Shown here: one piece after another, positions 40,585 through 50,472 of the stretch
How positions within the stretch are numbered: the stretch's first letter is position 1
Layout of the letters: every line of letters begins with the position of its first letter
Source of the DNA: CAIOYC01 sp038327995
Lineage (GTDB): Bacteria > Pseudomonadota > Alphaproteobacteria > Caulobacterales > Caulobacteraceae
Length of the DNA: 64,000 bases
Reading direction: 5' to 3'
Assembly: GCA_038327995.1 (NCBI GenBank)
Contig: JBBQLP010000011.1
Span: 1-64,000 of the forward strand
Made by a program: the position numbers and the translations under genes
The notes under the pieces: model-generated
Database searches by the model: none
Told to the model about the DNA's origin: nothing
The model's input: the letters and a program-made list of their open reading frames with translations, nothing else

Positions 40585-41772
40585 ATGGTTGAGCAGGATG
40601 AGAGCGCGACCACGGACCAGGCGGCAGCGCACGTCGTGCCGCACTCCCCGTTTGAGTTCTCCGCCGTCATCCTGCTCGGCGTCCTGGCGCTGACCATCAT
40701 TGGCGTTGGACCAGCGCTTCTAGGCGCCCTGGTCGATGAACATCGGTTGAGCGCATCGGGCCTCGGCCTCACCGCAATGCTCGAGCTTCTTTGTATGGGC
40801 GTGACCACCGGGTTGGCGGGCGCCTTCCTGAAGGCCGAGCGCCTGCGGACAGTGGGGCTCATCGGCACGCTGCTCCTGGCGGCGGCGGACGTCGGCACGG
40901 TGCACGCTTCCGGCGGATACGTCCTTGCAATGCGGGCGCTGGCAGGCGTGCCGGAGGGGCTACTCCTTTGGATCACTGTCGGCCTGATCGCTCGGAGCGA
41001 CACCCCCGAGCGTATCGCAGGCATTTTTTTCACCTGGCAGGTGATCGTGCAACTCGCACTAGCCGCCACAATGGCCGCCTACGTCGTTCGCCATTTCGGC
41101 GCCGATGGAGGCTTCGCCATCCTTGGCCTCGTCACGCTCGTCGGCATACCCGCCGCCATGATGGCGCCCCGCGGCTATGGCCCCCTCACCCATGCGGCAG
41201 GCACTAGCGGGCCACCGCCGCCGCGCGGGCTTGTGGCGCTCCTCGGCACCCTGTTCTTCGTCGCCGCAAACGGGGCCGTGTCGGTCTATCTACAACCCCT
41301 CGCCCATCAGGCTGGCCTCAGCGCCGATGTGGCCCGCACCGCCCTCACCTTCTCCCTAGCCGCTCAGATTTTGGGCGGCCTGCTCGCCACCGCCTTGGCT
41401 GGCCGGGTGCGTTATTTCCCGATCTTCGTAGTCGTGAGCGCCGCCTTCCTCGCCATCTGGGTCGTCTACGCCAGCCAGCCCGCCGCGTGGCTGTTTATCG
41501 GCGCAAATATGCTTTCCGGTTTGATGGGCCTTGTTGTGGGCCCGTTCCTCGTGCCCATGACCATCGAAGCCGACCCCTCCCGCCGTGCGGCGATGCAGAG
41601 TGCGGGCGCGCAGCTTTTCGGCGGCGCGCTCGGGCCGCTGCTCGCCTCGTTCATCGTATCCGACAAGCAGATTCACGGGGTGTTGGTGCTGGGCGCCGTC
41701 CTGTTAGCCATTGGCCTCGCCATCATCGCCAGCCTGCACTTCACCAGCCGTCGTTCCGGCCAAACGGTGTGA
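40585..41772 (+). CDS. Major facilitator superfamily transporter
   Basis: The 395-aa product from the ATG at 40585 (G-rich Shine-Dalgarno; GTG at 40582 is an alternative) has about twelve hydrophobic helices, including VILLGVLALTIIGVGPALLG and LLASFIVSDKQIHGVLVLGA. A cytoplasmic central loop falls near APRGYGPLTHAAGTSGPPPP. The substrate cannot be told from the sequence. An ATG at 40534 would add a doubtful 17 residues. It lies 84 nt after tadC and may not belong to the pilus operon. Confidence 0.85.
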   Translation: MVEQDESATTDQAAAHVVPHSPFEFSAVILLGVLALTIIGVGPALLGALVDEHRLSASGLGLTAMLELLCMGVTTGLAGAFLKAERLRTVGLIGTLLLAAADVGTVHASGGYVLAMRALAGVPEGLLLWITVGLIARSDTPERIAGIFFTWQVIVQLALAATMAAYVVRHFGADGGFAILGLVTLVGIPAAMMAPRGYGPLTHAAGTSGPPPPRGLVALLGTLFFVAANGAVSVYLQPLAHQAGLSADVARTALTFSLAAQILGGLLATALAGRVRYFPIFVVVSAAFLAIWVVYASQPAAWLFIGANMLSGLMGLVVGPFLVPMTIEADPSRRAAMQSAGAQLFGGALGPLLASFIVSDKQIHGVLVLGAVLLAIGLAIIASLHFTSRRSGQTV

Positions 41773-41831
41773 ACGCACTCTTAAACCTGTTGCAGTAGGC
41801 TTGGCCTCATCCTCAGGGTGGAAGACCCGTC

Positions 41832-42188
41832 GTGACCGAACTGGCGACAGACAAGAGCGCGGAAGACCGCAAGGAGCCTCGTCAGAGGACCTACCTCGGC
41901 GGCAAGCTGGTCTATGGGGACTATTTCTCACTGGACTGCGTGGTGCGCGACATCACCGACGGCGGCGCGCGCGTGCAGATCTCGGGCGAGCAGGCGGTGC
42001 CCGACCAACTTTATCTCGTCGATTTGCGCAGCGGCATCGCCTATGAGGCCCGCGTGATCTGGCGGCGTTACCCGCAAGTAGGCTTGGCCTTCGAGCACCA
42101 GCACGGACTGGCCGAAGCCGCCACCCCCCACCTTCGCATCCTGCGCCGCCTGTGGATGGACAAGCGCGGGGTCGGGTCGGACGTCTAG
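41832..42188 (+). CDS. PilZ-domain protein (predicted c-di-GMP binding)
   Basis: The 118-aa single-domain product starts at GTG (41832). The motif RKEPRQR in the N-terminus supplies the RxxxR arginines and DITDGGARV supplies a variant of (D/N)xSxxG (T for S), the PilZ c-di-GMP site. The barrel core includes VRDITDGGARVQISGEQAVP and YEARVIWRRYPQVGLAF. Its position close behind the pilus operon suggests, but does not show, a role in pilus or surface behaviour. Ends 4 nt from the convergent efflux operon. Confidence 0.88.
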   Translation: MTELATDKSAEDRKEPRQRTYLGGKLVYGDYFSLDCVVRDITDGGARVQISGEQAVPDQLYLVDLRSGIAYEARVIWRRYPQVGLAFEHQHGLAEAATPHLRILRRLWMDKRGVGSDV

Positions 42189-42192
42189 CCGC

Positions 42193-43689
42193 CTATCGCC
42201 GGGGCAGGTCAGCGGTCGTCCATCCGCCACCGAGCGCTTCGATCAGAGCCACACTCGCGTTCTGACGTGTCCGGGTGAGAGTGAGCACGCTCTGGGCGCT
42301 GGTCAGCGCCTGGGCCTGGGCTTGCACAACGGTCGTATAGTCCACCTGTCCGGCCCGGTAACGGTTGAGCGCCAGTTGCTCGGCCTGCCGCGCCGAAGCG
42401 AGTTCCTGGTCGCGGATTTTCGATTCGCCCTCCAGCACGCGCAGGGCCACCAACTGGTCCTCAACCCCCTGGAAGGCGGTCAGCACGACCTGACGATAGG
42501 CGGCGACGCGTTGCTCGTAGACCGCCCGCGCCTGACGCACCCGGTTTCGGCGGGCGCCAAAGTCGATCAAGGTGTCAGCGATGCTTAAGCCATAGGACCA
42601 GATGCTGCTGGAACTGTCGAATAGGGCGCCCAGGGTCGAGGAGTTGAAACCGGTCGAGCCCGAGAGGGTAAAGGTCGGGAAATAGGCCGCTACCTGTACG
42701 CCAATGCTGGCGCTGGCCGCCGCCGCCCGCCGCTCCGCCGCCGCAATGTCGGGACGACGCTGAAGCAACAAGGACGGCAGTTCTATCGGCGGTGTGGGGA
42801 TAGCGGGGGTGTAGGGGGTCGCCGTGGGCGTGATAGTCAGATCGTCTGGGGCCATTCCTGCGAGGACGGCGATGGCGTGCTCGGTCTGTGCGCGTTGCAC
42901 GCCGATGTCCGCCGCGGTGGCCTGGGTCGAGAGAAGCTGGGTCTGGGCGGTAATAAGGTCCGCCTTGGCGATCACACCCGCATTGTAGCGGTTCTGGGAG
43001 ACGGTGAGCGACTTCTGGTAAGCGGCGACTGTCTCGCCGTAGAGGCGCTTCTGCTCGTCGAGGATGCGCAGGTCGAAATAGTCGGTGGCGAGTTGGGTCT
43101 GGGCCGAGAGTTTGGCGTTGGCGAGATCGGCGGCGGCGGCTTGGGAGGCCCCGGTGTCGCTCTCCACCTGTCGGCGCACCCGCCCCCACACGTCCGGCGC
43201 CCAGGTGCCGCCAACGCTGGCGGTATATCGGGTCTGGCTGGTGGAGCGACCTCCGCCACCGGAAATCACATTGCCGTTGGAATCAACGAAAGTGCTGCCG
43301 GAACCCCCGCTTCCCCCGCCGCTACCGGAAGCCTGCCCCGAGCCGTTGCCCGTGATTGTGGGGAAGAACTGGGAACGGTCGGCAGCCGTCAAGGCCCGAG
43401 CCTGCTGATAGGCTGCGACTGACTGGGCGACGGTCTGGTTGGTGATGGCGACCTTGCGTTCCAGACCGTCAAGGACTGGATCGTTGAACACCGACCACCA
43501 CGCGCCGCGATCAATCAGGTCCATAGGCTGGCTCGGAACCCAGCCGTTCTGGGCGTTCGGCGCCTCCTTAAACACAAGAGAGATCGGCGCGGAGGGGCGC
43601 ACATAGTTTGAACCCGCGGCGCAGGCGCAGAGCAGCAGCGCCGGGGAAAGGCGGCAAAACTTGGACAGGCGTCTCGTCATTATTTTCAT
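42193..43689 (-). CDS. NodT-family RND efflux outer-membrane lipoprotein
   Basis: The 498-aa product from the ATG at 43687-43689 (GGA 7 nt upstream; the frame can extend to a GTG at 43701) has the lipoprotein signal LLLCAC and the TolC-like double repeat: GAWWSVFNDPVLDGLERKVA, two QxxLatDYF-like helices with QTQLATDYFDLRILDEQKRL and the second repeat with LLLQRRPDIAAAERRAAAAS. A Gly/Ser-rich loop (about 125-145) lies in the first half. It forms the outer channel of the tripartite pump encoded upstream, 13 nt after the second permease. Confidence 0.93.
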   Translation of the reverse strand: MKIMTRRLSKFCRLSPALLLCACAAGSNYVRPSAPISLVFKEAPNAQNGWVPSQPMDLIDRGAWWSVFNDPVLDGLERKVAITNQTVAQSVAAYQQARALTAADRSQFFPTITGNGSGQASGSGGGSGGSGSTFVDSNGNVISGGGGRSTSQTRYTASVGGTWAPDVWGRVRRQVESDTGASQAAAADLANAKLSAQTQLATDYFDLRILDEQKRLYGETVAAYQKSLTVSQNRYNAGVIAKADLITAQTQLLSTQATAADIGVQRAQTEHAIAVLAGMAPDDLTITPTATPYTPAIPTPPIELPSLLLQRRPDIAAAERRAAAASASIGVQVAAYFPTFTLSGSTGFNSSTLGALFDSSSSIWSYGLSIADTLIDFGARRNRVRQARAVYEQRVAAYRQVVLTAFQGVEDQLVALRVLEGESKIRDQELASARQAEQLALNRYRAGQVDYTTVVQAQAQALTSAQSVLTLTRTRQNASVALIEALGGGWTTADLPRR

Positions 43690-43702
43690 TCGCGTATCCA
43701 CT

Positions 43703-46700
43703 TTACGGCTGCACCGACACGGGGCCGGGCGGCCTGCGGCCTCTCAGCCGGTCGCCAAGAGCGGTGCGGCGGCGTGGTTTGCGGAGCTTGTCCATATAGA
43801 GATAGACCACCGGCGTCGTCAGCAGAGTCAGCACCTGACTTGCCACCAGACCGCCGATGATGGCGATGCCGAGGGGACGGCGAAGCTCGCCCCCCTCCCC
43901 CAGCCCAATCGCCAGAGGCAGGGCTCCCAGAATCGCCGCCATGGTGGTCATAAGGATGGGGCGAAAGCGCAGCATACAGGCCTGATAGATGGCGTCGCGG
44001 GTCGATAACCCCTGATCGCGCTCCGCCACCAGGGCGAAGTCGATAATCATGATGGCGTTCTTCTTCACGATACCGATCAGCAGGATCACCCCAATCAGGG
44101 CGATGATGTCGAACTGCACCCGGAACAGCATCAGCGCCGCCACCGCGCCCACCCCGGCGGAGGGAATGGTCGAAAGCACAGTGATCGGGTGGATGTAACT
44201 TTCATACAGCACCCCCAGCACGATGTAGACGGCCAACAGGGCAGAGAGGATCAGCAGGGGCTGGCTCTTGAACGAGTCGGCGAAGAGCTGCGCCGTGCCG
44301 CGGAACCCGCCGATGACGGTGTTGGGCATATGGATCGCGGCGACGGCTTGCTGGATCGACGCCTGGGCGTCCGACAGCGATTTGTTGGGAGCCAGGTTGA
44401 ACGAGATGGTCGTCGCCACCGACTGATCCTGGTGGCTGACCGAGGTGGGGGTCGAGTTCGGCGCATAGGTGGAAAAGGCGGGTAAGGGAATTATGCGTGA
44501 TACTGCTGTAGAGACCGCTGATCCCGTCTGAGCCTGGTTAGCCCCCCCGCCCCCGGTAGAGGTGCGCAGCACCCCTGCGCCGGTCGAAGCGGTCGGCACG
44601 ACCGTGCTCGACCTGACGCCGCGCGATGCGACCTGGAACGGCCTTGTCTGGGTCAGTGCGATCTCGCTCTGCGGCAGGATACGGCTGACTGCGCCGGCCC
44701 CTGTGGGGCGCGGTCCCGATCCCGGCGTCAGCAACGCGCCCGAGGTTCCGGTGGCCGAAGCGAAGAGATCGCGGATCGCCTCCGGCGTCTGGGCGAACTG
44801 GGGCGCGACCTCCATCGTAACATGGTACTGATTGAGCGGATTGTAGATCACCGACACCTGCCGCTGGCTGAAGGCATCGTTGAGCACATTGTCGATCTGC
44901 GCCGAGGTCAGTCCTAATCGCGCGGCGGTGTCGTGGTCGACGGTGACAAGCGTCTCCAGACCGTGTTCCTGCTGGTCGGAGTTGACGTCGGTCAGGGCAG
45001 CGTCGGTCTTAAGCTGATTGGTCAGCTTCTCCGCCCAGCTTTTCAAGGTGCCAAGGTCGTCGCTCTCCAGCGTGTACTGATAGGCGGCGTTGGACTGGCG
45101 CCCGCCCACCCGCACATCCTGGACGGTCTGCAGGAAGGTCTGGGCGCCCTGGATCTTGAAGAGCTTGGGGCGCAGCCGCGTAATGACGTCGTCGGACGTC
45201 TCGCCCGGCCGCTCATTCTTGGGTTTCAGCGCTACAAACACCCCGCCGCCCCCGCCGCCTGAGAAGCCGATCACGTTCTCGACCGACTTGTCCTCACCGA
45301 TGATGTGGACGATCTGGCGAAACTTCTGGCTGGTAGCCCGGAACGAGGAGGCCTGATCGACCTGAACCCCGCCCTGAAGCTGTCCAGTATCCTGCTGGGG
45401 GAAGAAGCCCTTGGGAACGATGATGTAGAGATAGATTGTCAGCACGATCGTAGCGAACAGGCCAATCAGGACCAGAGGCGCAAAGTTGAGCGCCCAGACG
45501 AGGCTGTCCTCATAGGTCTCGTGCAGGAAGGTGAAGGCCTTCTCCAGTCCGTTGGAGATGTGGCCGAAGAAGCGGCCGATGGGTCCTTGCGCGCGCTTGG
45601 GGGCGTCCCTGTCCTGGATCAACCGCGCCGCCAGCATAGGAGTCGCGGTCAGCGAAACCACGAGGCTGATCAAGACCGCCGCCGACAGGGTCACGGCGAA
45701 CTCACGGAACATCCGCCCGATAATCCCCCCCATCAAAAGGATGGGAATGAAGACGGCGATCAGCGAGATCGAGATCGAGATGACGGTGAAGGCCACCTCA
45801 CCCGCGCCGAGCAGCGCCGCCTTGAAGCGCGGCATTCCTGCCTCGACGTGGCGGGTAATGTTTTCGAGCACCACGATGGCGTCATCGACCACAAATCCTG
45901 TCGCCACCGTCAGCGCCATCAGACTGAGGTTGTCGAGGCTGAATTTGCAGATGTACATGACCGCAAGGGTGCCGAGCAGCGAGACCGTCACCGCCACGCC
46001 CGGGATCAGTGTCGCCCGCCCATTCCTCAGGAACAAGAGTACCACCATCACCACCAGAATGATCGAGATGACCAGGGTGCGCTCCACCTCGAACAGCGAA
46101 TTTCGGATCGAGGTCGTGCGATCAACCGACACCCCTAGCTGGATGGCCGGGGGAAGCTGCGCCTGAAGCTGGGGCAGGAGTGCGCGCACCCGGTCGACCG
46201 TGGCGATGACGTTCGCGCCGGGCTCCTTCCTGATCTGCACCACGATGGCGTCCTTGCCGTTGGCGAGGCCGACGTTGCGAATGTCCTCAGCCCCGTCCGT
46301 CACATCCGCCACGTCCGACAGGCGCACGCCCGCACCGTTGCGATAGGCAATCAGAAGGTGCTTGTAGTCCTCGGCGGTGCGGCCCTGATCGTTGGTATAA
46401 AGCTGCAGCCGCCGGTTGCCGGACGAAATCATCCCCTTGGGCGCATTTGCGTTGGAGGCGGCGACGGCGGCGCGCACGTCCTCCAGCCCAATGCCATAGT
46501 GCGAGAGGAGCCGTGGGTTCAGATCGATCCGCACGGCGGGGGACGAGCCGCCACCGATATCCACCTGCCCCACGCCTTTCACCTGCGACAGCTTCTGTTG
46601 CAGGATCACCGCCGCCACGTCGTAGATCTGCGCCTTGGTCATGGTCGGCGAGGTCAGGTTCAGGATGACAATGGGAGCGTCGGCCGGGTTGAACTTGCGA

Positions 46701-47089
46701 TAGTTCGGAGGGTTGCGCAGGGCCGATTGCGGCAGGTCCGCCTTGGCCGCGTTGATTGCCGCCTGCACGTCGCGCGCGGCGCCGTTGATGTCGCGGTCGA
46801 GGTCGAAGATCAGCACCACCTGCGTGCGTCCGGTGGAACTGGACGAGGTCATTTCCGTCACCGCCGCAATCTGGCCGAGGCGACGTTCAAGCGGCGTGGC
46901 GACGCTGGTGGCCATCACCTCCGGGCTCGCACCGGGGACGCTGGCCGAGACGCCGATCGCCGGGGTGTCGATGTTGGGCAGACTAGCGACGGGCAGCACG
47001 AAGTAGGACGCGATCCCCACCAGGGCGATGCCGAGGATCAGCAGCACCGTGGCCACCGGCCGGCGAATGAAGACCGCAGAGGGGTTCAC
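43703..47089 (-). CDS. RND multidrug efflux permease (second of pair, MdtC-like)
   Basis: The 1128-aa inner-membrane permease starts MNPSAVFIRRPVATVLLILG. It has the two-fold RND layout: TM1, porter domain, TM2-6 with SLMALTVATGFVVDDAIVVL (proton-relay Asp pair), second porter domain and TM8-12. It is about 90 residues longer than E. coli MdtC because of a Gly/Ser/Thr-rich insert in the second porter domain (about residues 790-890). ATG overlaps the first permease stop by 4 nt. Confidence 0.95.
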   Translation of the reverse strand: MNPSAVFIRRPVATVLLILGIALVGIASYFVLPVASLPNIDTPAIGVSASVPGASPEVMATSVATPLERRLGQIAAVTEMTSSSSTGRTQVVLIFDLDRDINGAARDVQAAINAAKADLPQSALRNPPNYRKFNPADAPIVILNLTSPTMTKAQIYDVAAVILQQKLSQVKGVGQVDIGGGSSPAVRIDLNPRLLSHYGIGLEDVRAAVAASNANAPKGMISSGNRRLQLYTNDQGRTAEDYKHLLIAYRNGAGVRLSDVADVTDGAEDIRNVGLANGKDAIVVQIRKEPGANVIATVDRVRALLPQLQAQLPPAIQLGVSVDRTTSIRNSLFEVERTLVISIILVVMVVLLFLRNGRATLIPGVAVTVSLLGTLAVMYICKFSLDNLSLMALTVATGFVVDDAIVVLENITRHVEAGMPRFKAALLGAGEVAFTVISISISLIAVFIPILLMGGIIGRMFREFAVTLSAAVLISLVVSLTATPMLAARLIQDRDAPKRAQGPIGRFFGHISNGLEKAFTFLHETYEDSLVWALNFAPLVLIGLFATIVLTIYLYIIVPKGFFPQQDTGQLQGGVQVDQASSFRATSQKFRQIVHIIGEDKSVENVIGFSGGGGGGVFVALKPKNERPGETSDDVITRLRPKLFKIQGAQTFLQTVQDVRVGGRQSNAAYQYTLESDDLGTLKSWAEKLTNQLKTDAALTDVNSDQQEHGLETLVTVDHDTAARLGLTSAQIDNVLNDAFSQRQVSVIYNPLNQYHVTMEVAPQFAQTPEAIRDLFASATGTSGALLTPGSGPRPTGAGAVSRILPQSEIALTQTRPFQVASRGVRSSTVVPTASTGAGVLRTSTGGGGANQAQTGSAVSTAVSRIIPLPAFSTYAPNSTPTSVSHQDQSVATTISFNLAPNKSLSDAQASIQQAVAAIHMPNTVIGGFRGTAQLFADSFKSQPLLILSALLAVYIVLGVLYESYIHPITVLSTIPSAGVGAVAALMLFRVQFDIIALIGVILLIGIVKKNAIMIIDFALVAERDQGLSTRDAIYQACMLRFRPILMTTMAAILGALPLAIGLGEGGELRRPLGIAIIGGLVASQVLTLLTTPVVYLYMDKLRKPRRRTALGDRLRGRRPPGPVSVQP

Positions 47090-50000
47090 GAGGGATAGCC
47101 CTCTGGATCCGGATAGGGCCTCCTCGGGCCGCGATTGCCGCCATCGTCCTGGCCGTCACCCTGACGGGGGGTAGGGTTCTCGCCGCGCGTTTCACGGTCA
47201 TAGCGCACCGGGCCTTCCGGGTCCTTGCGACGCCCGAACCGCGAGGCCAAAGAGTCGAAAAAGATGTAGATCACCGGCGTTGTGAACAGGGTCAGTAGCT
47301 GGGAGGCGATCAGCCCGCCGACGATGGCGACGCCGAGTGGCCTGCGCAGTTCCTCCCCCATTCCCCCACCGAGCATCAGCGGAAGCGCGCCCAAAAGCGC
47401 CGCCATCGTGGTCATCAGGATGGGCCGGAAGCGCAGCAGCGCCGCCTGATGGATCGCCTCGACGGCCGACAGACCCTCGTTGCGTTCTGCGTCGAGCGCG
47501 AAATCGATCATCATGATCGCGTTCTTCTTCACGATGCCGAACAACAGGATGATGCCGATGATGCCGATGACCCCGAGGTCTTCGCCGAACAACTGCAGCG
47601 CCAACAGCGCGCCAATGGCCGCCGATGGCAGGGTCGAGAGAATAGTGATCGGGTGAATGAAGCTCTCATAGAGCACCCCCAGCACGATGTAGATGGCGAC
47701 AATCGCGGCCAGGATCAGCCAGAGCTCGTTCGACAGCGACGACTCAAAAGCGTTGGCGGCGCCGAGGAAGGTGGTCGTCACCGAAGCCGGAACGCCGATA
47801 TCTTTCTCGGCCTTGCGCACAGCGTTCACCGCCGTACCGAGCGCGACCCCCTTGGCCAAGTTGAACGAGACGGTGGCGGCGGGGAACTGGCCAACGTGCG
47901 AGACGAGCAGCGGCGAGGCCTGTTCCTTGATGGTGGCGATTGCGCTCAGCGGCACGTTGGCGCCGGAACTCGATTGCAAATAGATCGACTGCAGTGCGTC
48001 GGGCGACGCCTGAACGTCCGGCGAGGCTTCCAGAATGACCCGGTACTGATTGGACTGGGTGAAGATGGTCGAGACAATGCGTTGGCCAAAGGCGTCGTAG
48101 AGGGCGTTATCGACTGAGGCGAGCGAGACTCCCAGCCGCCCAGCCGTGTCGCGATCCACCTGGACGAAGGCGGAAGCGCCCTTGGCCTGGGTATCGGCGG
48201 ACACCTGCTCGAACTGCGGCAGCGTGGCGAGCTTGTCCACCAGACTGCCAGCGTTGGCGTTCAGGACGTTGATGTCCGTGCCTTCCAATACGAACTGGTA
48301 CTGGGTGCGGCTGACGGTGGCGTCGATGGTCAGGTCCTGCACCGGCTGCAGGTAGAGAGCCACACCCGGCACGCGGGAGGTTTCCCGTTGCAGGCGGCGG
48401 ATCACTTCGCTGGCGCCCACGTGGCGCACATTCAGCGGTTTCAGGCTGATCAACACCCGGCCCTGGTTCAGCGTCTGGTTCTGTGCGTCCACCCCCACGA
48501 ACGACGAGACATTGTCCACCACCGGGTCTTGCATGATGGCCTTGGCGAGTTCGGCCTGGCGTTGGGTCATAGACCCATAGGAGATCGACTGACTGGCCTC
48601 GCTCACCCCCTGGATCAGGCCGGTGTCTTGGGTTGGGAACAGGCCCTTGGGGATGACGATGTAGAGGAAGGCGGTGACGAGGAAGGTGGCGACCGCAACG
48701 ATCAGCGTCGCCTTCTGCCGCGCCAGCACCCAGGTCAGCGCAACGTCATAGCGAGCCAGCACCCACTGGAAGCCGTCCTCGAGCCGCCTGTTGAAACGAC
48801 CATAGGCCGTGCGCTCATCCTCGTTGGGGCGCTTCAGCCACCGGGCGCAAAGCGTCGGCACCAGGGTCAAGGAGACCACGGCGGAGATGACGATGGTGAC
48901 GGCCAGTGTGATAGCGAACTCGCGGAACAGTCGCCCCACCACATCGCCCATGAACAAAAGCGGGATCAGCACCGCCAGCAGCGACAGGGTCAGCGAGATG
49001 ATGGTGAAACCGATCTCGCTGGAGCCCAGATAGGACGCGCGCTTGCGATCCAGCCCCTCTTCCACATGGCGGCTGATGTTCTCGATCATGACGATGGCGT
49101 CGTCGACCACAAAGCCCGTGGCGACTGTCAAAGCCATCAGGGTCAGGTTATTGAGCGAGAACTTGAGTAGATACATCACCGCAAAGGCGCCCACGAGAGA
49201 GAGTGGGACGGCTATTCCAGAGATCAGCGTCGCGGCGATGTTCCTCAGGAACAGGAAGATCACCAGCACCACCAGCGCCACGGCCAGAACCAGCTCGAAT
49301 TCCACATCCGCCACCGATGCGCGGATGGTAACGGTGCGGTCCGTGACCGGCGTGATTATGATGGAGGCGGGAAGGCTGTCTTCCAGCGGGCTGCCCTTGG
49401 CGCTGGCGTGTATCTTCGCCCGGCAGGCCTCGTCCGGGCAATAGGTGAGCGGGAACATGGCCTTGATGCGGTCGGCCACAGCGATCACATTCGCTCCCGG
49501 CTGGCGCTGGATATTCAGGATCACCGCAGGAGTGACGCCGGTTAGGGCGCCGAGCTGGCTGTTCTCGGAGCCGTTGATGACGCTCGCCACGTCCTTCAGT
49601 CGGGTTGCAGAACCGTTGCGATAAGCGATGACAAGAGCGCCGTAGTCTTCCGGGGATGTAAGTTGGTCGTTGGAATTGATGGCGTAGGAGCGCGCCTGCC
49701 CGTCGATCTGGCCCTTGGGGCCGTTGACGTTGGCCGAGCCGATGGCCGTGCGCAGGGTCTCCAGCGTCAGGCCATAGGAGGCAAGCGCGCGGGTGTTGGC
49801 CTGGATACGCACCGCAGGGCGCTGGCCGCCCGAGACACTGACGAGACCCACCCCCGCCACCTGACTGATCTTCTGCGCCATGCGGCTGTCGGCGATGTCT
49901 TCGACCTGCGTCAAGGGCAAGGTTTTGGACGACAGGGCGAGCGACAGGATCGGCGCGTCGGCGGGATTCACCTTGGCGTAGATCGGCGGGCTGGGAATAT

Positions 50001-50472
50001 CGGAGGGCAACAGGTTGCCCGAGGCGTTGATCGCCGCCTGAACCTCTTGCTCGGCGATATCCAGCGTCAGGTCGAGGCCGAACTGCAGAGTGACGATGGA
50101 GGCTCCGGCGGACGAGACCGAACTCATCCGGTTCAGACCCTGCATCTCTCCGAACTGCCGCTCCAGCGGCGCGGTGATGGTGGATGTCATCACCTCGGGC
50201 GAGGCACCCGGATAGAAGGTCTGGACCTGAATGGTCGGGTAATCCACCTCCGGCAGAGCTGAAAGCGGCAGGTACTGAAATCCTACCGCGCCCACCAGAA
50301 AGATGGCGATCATCAGAAGCGAAGTAGCGATGGGCCGCGTGATGAAGAGAGCCGACGGGCTGGCGAGCGTCGACGGGTCACGCACCCCCGGAGGCGGCGA
50401 CGACTCGGCGCCGCCCTCGCCCGGCGCTGGTTCGATGGGCAAGGGTTCGGATGACGGGGGAAGCTCGCTCAT
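47086..50472 (-). CDS. RND multidrug efflux permease (first of pair, MdtB-like)
   Basis: The 1128-aa permease has an unusual Pro/Glu/Ser-rich cytoplasmic N-terminus (about 1-35) before SPSALFITRPIATSLLMIAI, then the usual RND domains with LTLMALTVATGFVVDDAIVM and QVAGVGLVSVSGGQRPAVRI. The first porter domain contains an extra segment with CPDEACRAKIHASAKGSPLE near residues 345-365, which carries two cysteines. It pairs with the next permease as in MdtBC-type heterotrimers. It overlaps the adaptor stop by 4 nt. Confidence 0.95.
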   Translation of the reverse strand: MSELPPSSEPLPIEPAPGEGGAESSPPPGVRDPSTLASPSALFITRPIATSLLMIAIFLVGAVGFQYLPLSALPEVDYPTIQVQTFYPGASPEVMTSTITAPLERQFGEMQGLNRMSSVSSAGASIVTLQFGLDLTLDIAEQEVQAAINASGNLLPSDIPSPPIYAKVNPADAPILSLALSSKTLPLTQVEDIADSRMAQKISQVAGVGLVSVSGGQRPAVRIQANTRALASYGLTLETLRTAIGSANVNGPKGQIDGQARSYAINSNDQLTSPEDYGALVIAYRNGSATRLKDVASVINGSENSQLGALTGVTPAVILNIQRQPGANVIAVADRIKAMFPLTYCPDEACRAKIHASAKGSPLEDSLPASIIITPVTDRTVTIRASVADVEFELVLAVALVVLVIFLFLRNIAATLISGIAVPLSLVGAFAVMYLLKFSLNNLTLMALTVATGFVVDDAIVMIENISRHVEEGLDRKRASYLGSSEIGFTIISLTLSLLAVLIPLLFMGDVVGRLFREFAITLAVTIVISAVVSLTLVPTLCARWLKRPNEDERTAYGRFNRRLEDGFQWVLARYDVALTWVLARQKATLIVAVATFLVTAFLYIVIPKGLFPTQDTGLIQGVSEASQSISYGSMTQRQAELAKAIMQDPVVDNVSSFVGVDAQNQTLNQGRVLISLKPLNVRHVGASEVIRRLQRETSRVPGVALYLQPVQDLTIDATVSRTQYQFVLEGTDINVLNANAGSLVDKLATLPQFEQVSADTQAKGASAFVQVDRDTAGRLGVSLASVDNALYDAFGQRIVSTIFTQSNQYRVILEASPDVQASPDALQSIYLQSSSGANVPLSAIATIKEQASPLLVSHVGQFPAATVSFNLAKGVALGTAVNAVRKAEKDIGVPASVTTTFLGAANAFESSLSNELWLILAAIVAIYIVLGVLYESFIHPITILSTLPSAAIGALLALQLFGEDLGVIGIIGIILLFGIVKKNAIMMIDFALDAERNEGLSAVEAIHQAALLRFRPILMTTMAALLGALPLMLGGGMGEELRRPLGVAIVGGLIASQLLTLFTTPVIYIFFDSLASRFGRRKDPEGPVRYDRETRGENPTPRQGDGQDDGGNRGPRRPYPDPEGYPS

